Shown here: positions 1 through 8,547 of the stretch, piece by piece
How the letters are laid out: every line of letters begins with the position of its first letter
Position numbering within the stretch: position 1 is the first letter of the stretch
From: Candidatus Rifleibacteriota bacterium
GTDB taxonomy: Bacteria; Muiribacteriota; Ozemobacteria; Ozemobacterales; Ozemobacteraceae
Direction: 5' to 3'
DNA length: 33,426 nt
Assembly: GCA_028689875.1 (NCBI GenBank)
Contig: JAQVCG010000019.1
Coordinates: 1 to 33,426 of the forward strand
Translations under genes and position numbers: made by a program
Notes under the pieces: generated by a model
The model's database searches: none
What the model saw: the letters and a program-made list of their open reading frames with translations, nothing else
Told to the model about the DNA's origin: nothing

Positions 1-9
1 GGCATCTTT

Positions 10-40
10 TATCTCCTAATTTAGATTAAATTAGAAGATA
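10..40. repeat. AT-rich imperfect hairpin at the window start
   Basis: TATCT (10-14) and CTAATTTA (16-23) pair with TAAATTAG (27-34) and AGATA (36-40) around a three-base loop, with one mismatch (C15/A35). It may be the weak terminator of a gene to the left or another regulator site of the ole promoter. No T-run follows on either side, so the terminator reading is weak. Confidence 0.3.
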
Positions 41-110
41 ACGTGAAACAACTCTTTCACAAATTTGTGTAAGACTTGTTTCACGTTTTATTAGTCAAAG
101 CGTGAAACAA
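40..110. promoter_or_regulatory. Triple CGTGAAACAA operator-like motif upstream of oleA
   Basis: CGTGAAACAA occurs at 42-51, inverted at 76-85 and direct again at 101-110. The first two copies extend to a perfect 12-base inverted repeat (40-51 with 76-87). The 24-base stretch between them contains the perfect palindrome CACAAATTTGTG (58-69). The last copy ends ten bases before the proposed -35 box. Spaced inverted copies of this kind are typical of sites for a dimeric regulator such as a TetR or FadR family protein, but the regulator's identity is unknown and no regulator gene lies in the window. An alternative reading is a transcript hairpin. Confidence 0.5.
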
Positions 111-119
111 ACTTTTCAT

Positions 120-148
120 TTTACACCAATGGGCTAACCGTAAATAAT
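120..148 (+). promoter_or_regulatory. Probable promoter of the oleABCD-ispH operon
   Basis: TTTACA (120-125) and AATAAT (143-148) are separated by 17 bases and each matches the sigma-70 consensus at five of six positions. Transcription would start near 155, giving a leader of about 35 bases before the oleA ATG. The repeated CGTGAAACAA motif lies directly upstream. A second, poorer candidate is GATAAA at 174-179, which would give an almost leaderless message. Confidence 0.45.
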
Positions 149-190
149 TTTGTTGAATTTATGCCCGTTCTCTGATAAACTTTTTTGGCT

Positions 191-1231
191 ATGAAATTTA
201 CAAAAGTGTTTCTTGAAGCCATAGGCTATGAGCTTCCACAGCATATCGTAACATCTGTTTGGATAGAAGAACAGCTTAGTGCGTTGTACAGAAAGCTATA
301 CCTTCAGCCCGGTCAGCTCGAAGCCCTAACCGGCGTCAGAGAACGCCGTTGGTGGAACACCGGCCATGTCAATGCTGCAGAAGCCGCAAAAGCTGCCAAG
401 CGCGCCTTAGCCGAGACCGATGTTCCCGTAGAAGACATTGGCGCCGTTATATACGGCTCTGTCTGTCGCGACAATTTTGAACCCGCGACAGCTTGCCAGG
501 TTGCTGCAGAGCTCAAAGTTAAACCCAACACAATTATTCATGACGTCACAAATGCCTGCTTAGGCACCATGACCGCAATTGTAGACATAGCTAACCGCAT
601 CGAATTAGGCCAAATCAAAGCCGGCATCGTTGTGGCCTGCGAAACAGCCCGCGAAATTACTCAAATAATGATTCAAAGAATGCTTGAAGAAGGCACAATG
701 GAGTTCTTCAAACAAGCTATGGCGACTATGACAGGCGGTTCCGGAGCTGTTGGCATCGTTTTGTCAGACGGCACATACGGCCAGAAAGGCCCCCGTCTCG
801 TCGGCGGAGTCACCCTGGGAGCTCCCGAACATTATGCCATGTGCAGATGGGGTGCCGATAAACGAATTCCCGCCCGCGCCCCTCAAATGATGGAAACAAA
901 CGCGATAGGTATGCTCAGGCACGGCGGCGAGCTCATAAGAAAAGTCGGCGACGCCTTTTTCAACGAACTTAACTGGACAAGAGAAGAGCTCGACAAAATA
1001 ATCTCGCACCAGGTTGCCGCTTCCAATCGCGATGCTATTATAAACAATCTCGGTTTAACCCTTGACAAAGATTTTTCTACATTTCAGTTTTTAGGGAATA
1101 TGGGTACGGTTTCTTTACCCGTCACTGCTGCCATTGCAGAAGAACGAGGTTTTTTAGAAAAGAAGCAAAAAGTAGGTTTTATCGGAATCGGTAGTGGTCT
1201 TAACAGTATGATGCTTGGCTGGGAGTGGTAA
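191..1231 (+). CDS. oleA: OleA, acyl-CoA head-to-head condensing enzyme
   Basis: OleA is a thiolase-fold (KAS III-like) enzyme that joins two fatty acyl-CoA molecules head to head into a beta-keto acid, the first step of long-chain olefin synthesis. The protein is 346 residues. The nucleophilic cysteine lies in VTNACLGT (residue 123), a glutamate in NFEPATAC sits where OleA has its catalytic Glu, and SHQVA and LGNMGTVS carry the His and Asn of the thiolase active site. An in-frame TTG at 185 is possible, but neither start has a clear Shine-Dalgarno; the ATG was preferred. It is followed after four bases by oleB. Family assignment is supported strongly by the gene order A-B-C-D. FabH is the alternative by sequence alone. 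Confidence 0.93.
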   Translation: MKFTKVFLEAIGYELPQHIVTSVWIEEQLSALYRKLYLQPGQLEALTGVRERRWWNTGHVNAAEAAKAAKRALAETDVPVEDIGAVIYGSVCRDNFEPATACQVAAELKVKPNTIIHDVTNACLGTMTAIVDIANRIELGQIKAGIVVACETAREITQIMIQRMLEEGTMEFFKQAMATMTGGSGAVGIVLSDGTYGQKGPRLVGGVTLGAPEHYAMCRWGADKRIPARAPQMMETNAIGMLRHGGELIRKVGDAFFNELNWTREELDKIISHQVAASNRDAIINNLGLTLDKDFSTFQFLGNMGTVSLPVTAAIAEERGFLEKKQKVGFIGIGSGLNSMMLGWEW

Positions 1232-1235
1232 AGAA

Positions 1236-2123
1236 ATGGCTTTTATTAAAGAAAACTATAAAGAAGAATATCCTTTTAAGAACAACTATTTTACTCATAA
1301 ATCAGGTTTAATGCAGCATTACGTCGACGAAGGCAAGGGGCAGCCATTTTTAATGGTGCACGGTAATCCGTCTTGGTCTTTCTTATATCGCGACATGATT
1401 AAGTCGTTTATGGGCAATTACAGATGCATTGTTCCGGACCATATCGGGTGCGGCCTATCTGAAAAGCCCGAGAACACTGTATTTCCTTATACTTTAAAAG
1501 CTCACATCGATAACCTCGAAGCTTTAATAGATTCTTTAAATCTTACTCAGCCGCTTGTTATTGCAGTTCACGATTGGGGCGGAGCAATCGGAATAGGCTA
1601 CGCGGTAAGACACCCCGAAAAAGTTTCTAAAATTGTTGTTTTAAACACGGCCGCTTTTAGACTTCCCGCAGGTTGTGCTTTTCCTTGGCCGATTTGGGCT
1701 TTCAGACACACCAAAGTAGGCCCCGAATTTAACCGTAAACTTAATGCCTTCTCTTTTATTGCAAGCTTAACGTGCAGCATAAAAGGTATGTCTAAAAAAA
1801 TCAGAGACGGCTTTGTAGCACCTTACGACAGCCCACAAAACCGAGTAGCTACCACAGAGTTTGTTCTGGATATTCCCTTGAATCCGGGCGACCGCTCTTA
1901 CGAAGAACTTCTTAAAACAGAAAACGGCCTCGAAACACTTAAAGACAAACCCATGATAATTTGTTTCGGCAGGCGCGATTTTTGTTTCAATCGACACTTT
2001 TATAACGAATGGATAAAAAGGTTTCCCAACGCCGAGCGCCACACATACAATGCCGGGCATTACTTGCTTGAAGATGCCGGCACTGAAATCTTTAAAACCA
2101 TCAAATGTTTTCTTGAAAGGTGA
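1236..2123 (+). CDS. oleB: OleB, beta-lactone decarboxylase (alpha/beta hydrolase)
   Basis: OleB belongs to the haloalkane-dehalogenase branch of the alpha/beta hydrolases and converts the cis beta-lactone made by OleC into an alkene and CO2. The protein is 295 residues. HGNPSWSFLYR forms the oxyanion region, VHDWGG holds the Asp nucleophile (D113), GRRDF the acid (D248) and NAGHYLLED the His (H275), spaced as in studied OleB proteins. The ATG at 1236 was chosen over a TTG at 1215, which would overlap oleA; GGGAG lies upstream. The stop overlaps a GTG that could start oleC. Genes of this family outside ole clusters are dehalogenases or hydrolases, so context decides the name. Confidence 0.92.
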   Translation: MAFIKENYKEEYPFKNNYFTHKSGLMQHYVDEGKGQPFLMVHGNPSWSFLYRDMIKSFMGNYRCIVPDHIGCGLSEKPENTVFPYTLKAHIDNLEALIDSLNLTQPLVIAVHDWGGAIGIGYAVRHPEKVSKIVVLNTAAFRLPAGCAFPWPIWAFRHTKVGPEFNRKLNAFSFIASLTCSIKGMSKKIRDGFVAPYDSPQNRVATTEFVLDIPLNPGDRSYEELLKTENGLETLKDKPMIICFGRRDFCFNRHFYNEWIKRFPNAERHTYNAGHYLLEDAGTEIFKTIKCFLER

Positions 2124-2128
2124 CTTTA

Positions 2129-3796
2129 ATGCAAAACGCGAACAACACGGCTAATATTTACAATTTTATAAGTAAAAACGCTGAAAAAACCCCACATAAG
2201 CGAGCCGTCGTAGTGCCGTCGCGGCGTGACAAATATGGTCACCGCGCATATACTTCTTTAACTTTTAAACAGCTTAATGACGACATTAACCGCTTTGCGC
2301 GCGGGTTTAATAAAGCCGGCATCAAAAAAGGCACCAAAACGGTGGTTATGATTACGCCGAGTCTTGAGTTTTATATTACTTTTTTTGCACTTTCAAAACT
2401 TGGTGCAGTAATGGTGATGATTGACCCCGGAATCGGGTTAAAGAGCTTAAAACAGTGCATTGCAGAAGCAGCACCTGAAGCTTTTATCGGCATAACAAAA
2501 GCGCATTTTGCACGTGTATTGTTCAGATGGTCCCCACAGACAATTAAAATCAATGTTACGTTGGGCCCCAAGCTCTTTTGGGGCGGATACAAGTTTTATG
2601 ACTTAAGAGATGCTGATTGCAGCGAGTTTCCAACCGAAAACATGCATCCCGACGAAATGGCAGCGCTGATGTTTACATCCGGCAGCACCGGAATCTCAAA
2701 AGGCGTTGTGTACACTCACGGTGTATTAACAAATCAGGTTGAATATATTCGACAACTTTACAACCTTGGTTCAGATGACGTTGATTTGGCAACATTTCCG
2801 CTTTTCGGGCTGTTCGATGTCAGTTTGGGCATGACCGCTGTAATTCCCGACATGGATGCCACAAAACCCGGTAAAGCAAACCCGGAATATTTAATTGAGG
2901 CAATCGAAGACAACGGAATAACCTCTATATTCGGCTCACCCGCATTAGTAGATAATTTAAGCCGTTACGGCGAAAAAAATAAAATTAAATTGCCCTCTGT
3001 CAAAAACGTTATATCTTGCGGCGCACCGGCCCGTAATGACATTTTGCAGCGATTCACCGACATGCTAAACGAAGGGGTTAAAATCCATACTCCTTATGGC
3101 GCTACCGAAGCACTGCCCGTGGCATCGATTGACAGCATTACAATATTGAATGAAACCGCCGCTGAAACAGACTCGGGGAAAGGCACTTGTGTCGGTTTTC
3201 CCGATAAACATGTTCAGGTAAAAATTATAAAAATTACAGATGAACCTCTGGAAGAATGGTCTGATTCTTATGTCACTGAACAGGGCACCATTGGCGAAAT
3301 TATCGTAAAAGGTCCTATTGTAACAAAAGAATATTTTAGCAGACCGCAAAACACAAAGCTTGCAAAAATTAAGCAAGGCGATGAAATATGGCATAGAATG
3401 GGCGATGTTGGACACTTTGACGACAAAGGACGCCTGTGGTTCTGCGGAAGAAAGTCACATAGGGTCGAAACCGAGCAAGGCCCAATGTTCACGATTCCAT
3501 GCGAAAGAATATTCAACCAACACCCTAAAGTGTTCAGAACTGCATTAGTCGGAGTTGGCGAAAAAGGAAAACAGGTTCCCGTTATATGCGTTGAATTAGA
3601 AAAAAGCGTCTCTGACATTGATGCAAAGGTTATATTCAAAGAACTCGGCGAATTAGGCGCAAAATTCGAGCATACCGCTTCAATTAAGCACTTTTTAATA
3701 CATCAGGGTTTCCCGGTCGATATTCGCCACAACGCAAAAATCGGTCGCGAAGGACTCGCTGAATGGGCAGCCGAAACCTTAAGAGGTAGAATATGA
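2129..3796 (+). CDS. oleC: OleC, beta-lactone synthetase (AMP-forming family)
   Basis: OleC is an ANL-superfamily adenylating enzyme that activates the beta-hydroxy acid from OleD and closes it to a beta-lactone. The protein is 555 residues. The P-loop TSGSTGISKG is at 183-192, YGATEALP matches the A5 motif, and GDVGHFDDKGRLWFCGRK carries the conserved Asp and hinge Arg of the A7/A8 region. AAGGTGA lies six bases before the ATG at 2129, favouring it over an in-frame GTG at 2120 that overlaps the oleB stop. No carrier-protein domain or membrane segment is seen, as expected for OleC and unlike peptide synthetases. The stop overlaps the oleD start (ATGA), implying translational coupling. Confidence 0.92.
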   Translation: MQNANNTANIYNFISKNAEKTPHKRAVVVPSRRDKYGHRAYTSLTFKQLNDDINRFARGFNKAGIKKGTKTVVMITPSLEFYITFFALSKLGAVMVMIDPGIGLKSLKQCIAEAAPEAFIGITKAHFARVLFRWSPQTIKINVTLGPKLFWGGYKFYDLRDADCSEFPTENMHPDEMAALMFTSGSTGISKGVVYTHGVLTNQVEYIRQLYNLGSDDVDLATFPLFGLFDVSLGMTAVIPDMDATKPGKANPEYLIEAIEDNGITSIFGSPALVDNLSRYGEKNKIKLPSVKNVISCGAPARNDILQRFTDMLNEGVKIHTPYGATEALPVASIDSITILNETAAETDSGKGTCVGFPDKHVQVKIIKITDEPLEEWSDSYVTEQGTIGEIIVKGPIVTKEYFSRPQNTKLAKIKQGDEIWHRMGDVGHFDDKGRLWFCGRKSHRVETEQGPMFTIPCERIFNQHPKVFRTALVGVGEKGKQVPVICVELEKSVSDIDAKVIFKELGELGAKFEHTASIKHFLIHQGFPVDIRHNAKIGREGLAEWAAETLRGRI

Positions 3797-4791
3797 AAAA
3801 AGCGTTAGTTACCGGCGGAACCGGTTTTTTAGGCCGCGCAATTATTAAAATGCTTCTTGCCGAAAACGTTTCGGTAAATGTTTTGTGCCGCAAAAACTAT
3901 TCTGACCTCGAAGCAGCCGGGTGCACAATATTTGCAGGCGAAATATCTGATGAAAAGCTTTTAACCAAAGCATGCGAAGGCTGTGATACAGTTTTTCACA
4001 CTGCCGCTAAGGCCGGTATAGAAGAACCTTATTCAGAATATGTTCGAATCAATTATGACGGCACTCTGAACGTAATAAAAGCCTGCAAAGCCAATAAAGT
4101 CGAGAGACTTGTTTACACAAGTTCTCCAAGCGTTGTTTTCTCTGAAGGTGATATTTGCGGAAAAAACGAATCGCTTCCCTACCCTGCCTCGCACGAAGCC
4201 TATTACCCCAAAACTAAGTGTATGGCAGAACAGGCAGTATTAATGGCCAACTCGGAAGCCCTTGCCACCGTTGCACTGAGACCTCACTTAATCTGGGGTC
4301 CGGGCGACAATCACCTGGTTCCGCGACTTGCTTCAAAAGCAAAAGCCGGTAAAATGAAGTTTGTCGGCGACGGCAAAAATGTTGTTGACACGACTTACAT
4401 TACCAATGCGGCTAAAGCGCACATTTTAGCGGCTAAAGCCTTAAAATTTAACGCTCCGCCCGCCGGTAAAGCGTATTTTGTAACAAACGGCGAACCTATG
4501 CCCATATCTGAAATCACAAACAAACTGATCGGAGCCGCCGGATGCGACCCCGTTACAGCAACCATTCCTTACAAAGTAGCGTATATCTTGGGCTTTATTT
4601 TTGAAAAAGCTTATAAAATATTTAAAATCAAAGGCGAGCCACCCATAACGAGATGGGTAGCCGGTGAACTCTCAACATCACATTGGTTTGATATTTCTGC
4701 CGCCGAAAGAGATTTTGGCTATAAACCTGAAGTAACCATCGAACAAGGTTTAAAAGAGTTAGCCGAATACTATAAGAACAAAAAACAATGA
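3793..4791 (+). CDS. oleD: OleD, 2-alkyl-3-ketoalkanoic acid reductase
   Basis: OleD is an extended short-chain dehydrogenase that uses NADPH to reduce the OleA product to the beta-hydroxy acid. The protein is 332 residues. The nucleotide-binding glycine motif GGTGFLG is at residues 8-14, a serine lies in YTSSPSVVF, and the catalytic pair is in YYPKTK (Tyr138, Lys142). PHLIWGPGD is typical of the 3-beta-HSD/epimerase branch. Its start overlaps the oleC stop and its stop overlaps the ispH start, both by four bases, so the whole run is probably translated from one message. Alone it could be read as a sterol-dehydrogenase-like protein; the cluster makes OleD secure. Confidence 0.92.
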   Translation: MKKALVTGGTGFLGRAIIKMLLAENVSVNVLCRKNYSDLEAAGCTIFAGEISDEKLLTKACEGCDTVFHTAAKAGIEEPYSEYVRINYDGTLNVIKACKANKVERLVYTSSPSVVFSEGDICGKNESLPYPASHEAYYPKTKCMAEQAVLMANSEALATVALRPHLIWGPGDNHLVPRLASKAKAGKMKFVGDGKNVVDTTYITNAAKAHILAAKALKFNAPPAGKAYFVTNGEPMPISEITNKLIGAAGCDPVTATIPYKVAYILGFIFEKAYKIFKIKGEPPITRWVAGELSTSHWFDISAAERDFGYKPEVTIEQGLKELAEYYKNKKQ

Positions 4792-5624
4792 AAATAATAC
4801 GTGCAAACACTTCAGGGTTTTGCATGGGCGTAAAAAGAGCCATGCAAATGGCCATTGAAACCGCTAAAAAGACTAATGAAACTGTTTATACTCTTGGCCC
4901 TTTGATTCATAATCCACAAGCCATTGCTTATTTAAAAGATAATGGCGTCGGTATGATCTCTGATTTACAATCTGTTCAACCCGGTAATACCATAATTATT
5001 CGTGCACACGGAGTTCCCGTTGAAAACTTAGAAACTTTAAAGAACAAAAAAGCACAAATTATTGACGCCACCTGCCCTCATGTCGTTACCAGTCAAAAGC
5101 AAATTAAAAATTATTCCGACAAAGGATACCACATTATAATCGTCGGCGACCCGGAACACCCCGAAATACGAAGTCTGCAAAGCTTCGCAAAGAGCTGCTC
5201 TGTTATAAAAGACTACAAAACGGCACTCAAAATCACTAATTTAGAAAAAATTATGGTAATAGCCCAAACTACCTATAACGCCGCAGAATTTGAGAAAATT
5301 TCTAAAATGCTAAAAGAAAAATCAGAAAACGCTGTTATATGCAATTCAATATGCATGGCAACCTCTGAAAGACAAGCAGAAATTAAAAAGCTTGCAGCAG
5401 AATCTGACGCTGTTATTATTGTTGGGGGCAAGAATAGCGCAAACACCGGAAGACTTGCAGAAATAGCCTCTGAATACTGCTCAAACGTAAAACACATAGA
5501 AACTGAAGATGAACTAAACGCCCCTGACTACAAAAACTGCAAAACTATTGTTGTTTCAGCAGGAGCCTCTACGCCGGATTTCATTACAGATAAAGTAATA
5601 AATTGGCTTGAGAGCCTTAGTTAA
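4788..5624 (+). CDS. ispH: 4-hydroxy-3-methylbut-2-enyl diphosphate reductase IspH
   Basis: IspH is the last enzyme of the MEP isoprenoid pathway, reducing HMBPP to IPP and DMAPP with a [4Fe-4S] cluster. The 278-residue protein has the three cluster cysteines in SGFCMGVKRA (C12), DATCPHV (C96) and NSICMATSERQ (C189), plus the substrate histidines in IHNP (H41), AHGVP (H74) and EHPE (H124). The length is normal for the short bacterial form. Its ATG overlaps the oleD stop, so it is probably co-transcribed with and coupled to the ole genes. A strong hairpin follows with the stop codon inside its loop. Assignment to IspH is secure; why it sits here is not known. Confidence 0.96.
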   Translation: MKIIRANTSGFCMGVKRAMQMAIETAKKTNETVYTLGPLIHNPQAIAYLKDNGVGMISDLQSVQPGNTIIIRAHGVPVENLETLKNKKAQIIDATCPHVVTSQKQIKNYSDKGYHIIIVGDPEHPEIRSLQSFAKSCSVIKDYKTALKITNLEKIMVIAQTTYNAAEFEKISKMLKEKSENAVICNSICMATSERQAEIKKLAAESDAVIIVGGKNSANTGRLAEIASEYCSNVKHIETEDELNAPDYKNCKTIVVSAGASTPDFITDKVINWLESLS

Positions 5625-5635
5625 AAGGCTCTCAA
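5608..5635. terminator. Terminator hairpin between ispH and map
   Basis: An 11-base perfect stem (5608-5618 with 5625-5635, core GAGAGCCTT / AAGGCTCTC) encloses a six-base loop containing the ispH stop codon. A T-rich stretch follows at 5640-5647 on the + strand. The two flanking genes converge, so the hairpin may serve both. Confidence 0.65.
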
Positions 5636-5646
5636 ACTGCTATTTT

Positions 5647-6543
5647 TTATAATTCATATGGAGTCAGGCTTTCATAGCCATCGTCGGTAACAACAATAGT
5701 CTGTTCAAACTGAGCCGACAAAGAACCATCAAGGGTTATGGCTGTCCAACCGTCTGCCAGCACTTTTAAATAGCGCTGACCGGCATTTACCATTGGTTCA
5801 ACAGTAAATACCATACCCGGAATCATTGCTAAGCCGGTGCCTTTTTTGCCGAAATGAGGAACATCGGGCGGTTCGTGGAAATTGATTCCGACTCCGTGTC
5901 CGATAAAGTCTCTTACTACTGAGAATCCTTGCGGTTCAGCGCAGTTCTGAATTGCCCAGCCAATGTCGCCAATCGTGTTAAAAGGCTTAACCATGGCAAG
6001 CCCTTCTTTAAGTGATTGCCGCGCAACTTCAACTATTTTTTTTGCATTTTCGCTGCATTCGCCGACTAAGAAAGTCATGTTAGCGTCTGCATAATAACCG
6101 TTTAGAATCGATGTAACATCAACGTTTATTATGTCCCCTGAATTTAAAACCCTGTCAGATGGTATGCCATGACAAATAACTTCGTTGATAGAAGTGCAAA
6201 CACTTTTCGGAAACCCGCGATAATTTAATGGCGCGGGTATTGCGCCGTTTTCTATTGTATAATTGTGCACAAGAGTATTAATATCGTTTGTTGTGATACC
6301 CGGTTTGATAAAATCTCTTACTTTGTTTAAGGTATCAACAACAAGCTTGCCGCACATTCTTATTCCTGAGATATCACTCTTAGTTTTAAGTTTTATACGA
6401 TATTTGCGCTGATAAAGTTCGATCAACTTTGCATCGACTTTTTTTGTGTTCGCTGATTCAGAGTTTAGCATACAACACTTTTTATACTTTAAACCGCTGC
6501 CGCAAGGGCAAAGATCATTACGCCCAACATCGCTAAAATTCAT
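5647..6543 (-). CDS. map: Type I methionine aminopeptidase with SEC-C zinc motif
   Basis: The enzyme removes the N-terminal methionine from new proteins. Of 298 residues, the first ~30 carry a SEC-C type zinc motif ([16 protein letters not shown]), known in a subset of bacterial Map proteins and thought to help ribosome or partner contact. The catalytic domain follows: HGIPS, the metal aspartates in INVDVT and YYADANMTF, the His in [12 protein letters not shown], and the glutamates in FTVEPMV and [13 protein letters not shown] sits about nine bases before the ATG. It has its own promoter and lies downstream of the terminator of the long minus-strand run, so it is probably expressed independently of the Bat genes. 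Confidence 0.96.
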   Translation of the reverse strand: MNFSDVGRNDLCPCGSGLKYKKCCMLNSESANTKKVDAKLIELYQRKYRIKLKTKSDISGIRMCGKLVVDTLNKVRDFIKPGITTNDINTLVHNYTIENGAIPAPLNYRGFPKSVCTSINEVICHGIPSDRVLNSGDIINVDVTSILNGYYADANMTFLVGECSENAKKIVEVARQSLKEGLAMVKPFNTIGDIGWAIQNCAEPQGFSVVRDFIGHGVGINFHEPPDVPHFGKKGTGLAMIPGMVFTVEPMVNAGQRYLKVLADGWTAITLDGSLSAQFEQTIVVTDDGYESLTPYEL

Positions 6544-6575
6544 TTTATCTGACTCCTAATTACATTAATACACAC

Positions 6576-6604
6576 AATATACTCTTATTAAAACGCATAT
6601 ACAA
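6576..6604 (-). promoter_or_regulatory. Probable promoter of map
   Basis: On the minus strand TTGTAT (6604-6599) and TATATT (6581-6576) are 17 bases apart, about 35 bases before the map start. It lies just past the terminator of the preceding transcript, which supports an independent start here. Confidence 0.55.
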
Positions 6605-6615
6605 GAATTATTAAG

Positions 6616-6663
6616 AAAACCGACCGATTTATTAAGCATATGCCAAATAAATCAGTCGGTTTT
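6616..6663 (-). terminator. Strong terminator of the Bat-to-TPR transcript
   Basis: An 18-base stem (6616-6633 with 6646-6663) surrounds a 12-base loop. The only imperfect position is a G-U pair in minus-strand RNA but a C/A mismatch on the plus strand, so it is built for the minus strand. T-rich sequence (ttttctt) follows in that direction. Confidence 0.8.
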
Positions 6664-6683
6664 ATAACACTATTACTTAGTTG

Positions 6684-7352
6684 TTAGGCTTTATTTGTCT
6701 TTTGAGAAATGGTTCTCTGAATAGCAGTAACCTGTTCAAGATGCGTTGCCGGGTCGAGCTTTGCAGCCATATCAGCGTGAACTGATGCCTCTTCGTATTC
6801 GCCGGTTTCCATGAGTGCATTCGTAAGATTGAAATGCGCAAGAGCATATTCGTTATCTTTTTCGAGTGCTTTTTTATACCATAATGCGGCTTTGTCATAA
6901 AGCTTAAAAGATGCGTATACAACGCCGATATTGTTCATTATTTCAACGTTTGCCGGATCCAGTTCGTTTGCTTTTTTCCAATACTTAACAGCACGATGAA
7001 GTTTTCCTTCGTCGCGGGCTATTTGACCAAGATTAAAATAGATTTCAGCGTCTTTTGGAGACTTTTTAAGTGCACGACGCCAATATTTTGTAGCCACATA
7101 GTAGTCGCCTACCAAATAGTGAGCTAATGCATAGTTATAAAGTAAGTCTATATCATCGGGAAATTTCTTTAAGGCACCTTTCCATATCAATCGTGCTTTT
7201 CCTAAAAATCCTGTGTATGCATAAGTGTTACCGAGCATTCTAAGAGCAACGGGGTCTTCGGGGTGTTTTGCAATATACTCTTTCAAAATCTCACGTGCTT
7301 TTGTGTGCTGTCCGTTATCAAGCAACGATTGAATTTCTTTTAGGTCTCCCAT
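6684..7352 (-). CDS. Tetratricopeptide-repeat protein
   Basis: A 222-residue soluble protein with no signal peptide or membrane segment. Nearly its whole length consists of about five TPR units, recognisable by A..Y....LG / W.. ALKK patterns (for example AEIYFNLGQIARDEGKLHRAVKYWKK at roughly residues 106-131, quoted here only by its pattern). TPR domains bind other proteins; no enzymatic motif is seen. AAAGGA precedes the ATG. It is 42 bases downstream of the permease gene on the same strand and is the last gene before a strong terminator. BatE-like TPR proteins occur in Bat operons, so this may be a cytoplasmic counterpart, but that is an inference from position. Confidence 0.85.
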   Translation of the reverse strand: MGDLKEIQSLLDNGQHTKAREILKEYIAKHPEDPVALRMLGNTYAYTGFLGKARLIWKGALKKFPDDIDLLYNYALAHYLVGDYYVATKYWRRALKKSPKDAEIYFNLGQIARDEGKLHRAVKYWKKANELDPANVEIMNNIGVVYASFKLYDKAALWYKKALEKDNEYALAHFNLTNALMETGEYEEASVHADMAAKLDPATHLEQVTAIQRTISQKTNKA

Positions 7353-7394
7353 ATATTATCCTTTCATCTTTCGATTATTTATATGTACATTATA

Positions 7395-8528
7395 TCAGAA
7401 TGTTAGGCCAAATACAAAGCCGCTAATTGCGCTAAATAAAATTACCATCAGTAAAAATATTAAAGCTTTTTTTACGCCTACAATCGGAGTCAGCGCTAAT
7501 ACGCTTGGCAAGCTTATAGCAGGGCCGGCCAGCAGTAAGGTCATAGATGGGCCGCCGTGCATTCCAAAATCATGTAAAGTCGAAACAATTGTTACACCAA
7601 CTATTGTCCCAAAATACATCAGCGATCCTAATACAGCCGATAATAAATTGCTTTCATGATTATTATTATCGAAATATGCCATGTAATCTGTTAAGTTTAT
7701 CAGCGCTGCTAAGCAGCCACAAACGAATATTCCGCCTAACACTTTTGGAAATATCATTGCAAAAAGGCTGTATGTTTTTTTAAGCCATAACTTTATCTCG
7801 CCTTTGCTGAAATACTTTTTGCAAAACAATACAACAGCAATAAATATAACGCCTAATGCAGCTATGCGCGGCATTAAAGCTCCCGTAATTGCCAGTTTGT
7901 TCATTATCGGAGTTATTAAAAAGTCTATGGTTCCTGTGGCAGTAATCATAAACAAAATCAGCAAAACAAAAAACATTAAAATTTCTGAATCACTGTGATC
8001 GTCGTCTTCAACTATTATAATACCTTGAGGTGGCTCTTCTATTTTTCCTTTGCCGAAAAACAAGCGCATGCTCACTCCGATAAAAATCGAGCTAACAAGC
8101 ACCGCCAACACCCTTCCCCATAAAAAATGGGTACCTAACAAAGAATAGGTGTAGGTGAGCGCAATCAAATTAACTGCCGGCGATGACATTAAAAACGTAA
8201 ATGCCGGGCCGATTCCGGCGCCTTGCTGCATTATACTGGTAAAAATAGGTATAACACCGCACGAACAAACGGTTAGAATGCCACCCGACAACGCCGCAAC
8301 CGGGTAAGCCACGATGGGGTTAGCGTTGGCGCCCATTAGCTTTGTAATGCGCTGCTTATCTAAGAAAATTGATATCGCACCCGCGATAAAAAAAGCTGGA
8401 ACCATGCCCGATAAGAGGTGCGTGCCCAAAAACTTGCCGGTTTCTGCCAAACCCGGCCAAAGCCAGGTTCCGCGCAAAGGCTCAAACCATGAAAGAATAC
8501 TTTGAATCAATAATTGCAGTGCTTCCAT
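7395..8528 (-). CDS. ArsP/SO_0444-type membrane permease
   Basis: A 377-residue polytopic membrane protein with about eight to ten hydrophobic segments. The diagnostic stretch is TVCSCGVIPIFTSI followed by FTFLMSSPAVN, the cysteine signature of the PF03773 permeases (ArsP organoarsenical exporter, SO_0444-type Cu/Zn efflux transporters). An acidic His-containing loop, EDDDHSDSE, near the middle could bind metal. It is 19 bases downstream of a CxxC mini-thioredoxin gene, a pairing often seen for this family, which suggests thiol or metal-linked export. The substrate cannot be set from sequence: metal ions, methylarsenite or a sulfur compound all remain possible. Confidence 0.8.
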   Translation of the reverse strand: MEALQLLIQSILSWFEPLRGTWLWPGLAETGKFLGTHLLSGMVPAFFIAGAISIFLDKQRITKLMGANANPIVAYPVAALSGGILTVCSCGVIPIFTSIMQQGAGIGPAFTFLMSSPAVNLIALTYTYSLLGTHFLWGRVLAVLVSSIFIGVSMRLFFGKGKIEEPPQGIIIVEDDDHSDSEILMFFVLLILFMITATGTIDFLITPIMNKLAITGALMPRIAALGVIFIAVVLFCKKYFSKGEIKLWLKKTYSLFAMIFPKVLGGIFVCGCLAALINLTDYMAYFDNNNHESNLLSAVLGSLMYFGTIVGVTIVSTLHDFGMHGGPSMTLLLAGPAISLPSVLALTPIVGVKKALIFLLMVILFSAISGFVFGLTF

Positions 8529-8547
8529 TAAAGGCTCCGATGGCTAA

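Noticed and set aside
40..87. The inverted repeats near the window start as a CRISPR or transposon end
   Set aside because: Units are only about 10-12 bases, unequal in orientation and not followed by spacers, a transposase or target duplications; operator sites fit better.
5647..5720. Possibility that the map gene extends or is fused to a SecA-type tail because of its CxCG motif
   Set aside because: The SEC-C motif is at the N terminus of the Map protein itself, a known architecture; no SecA sequence is present.
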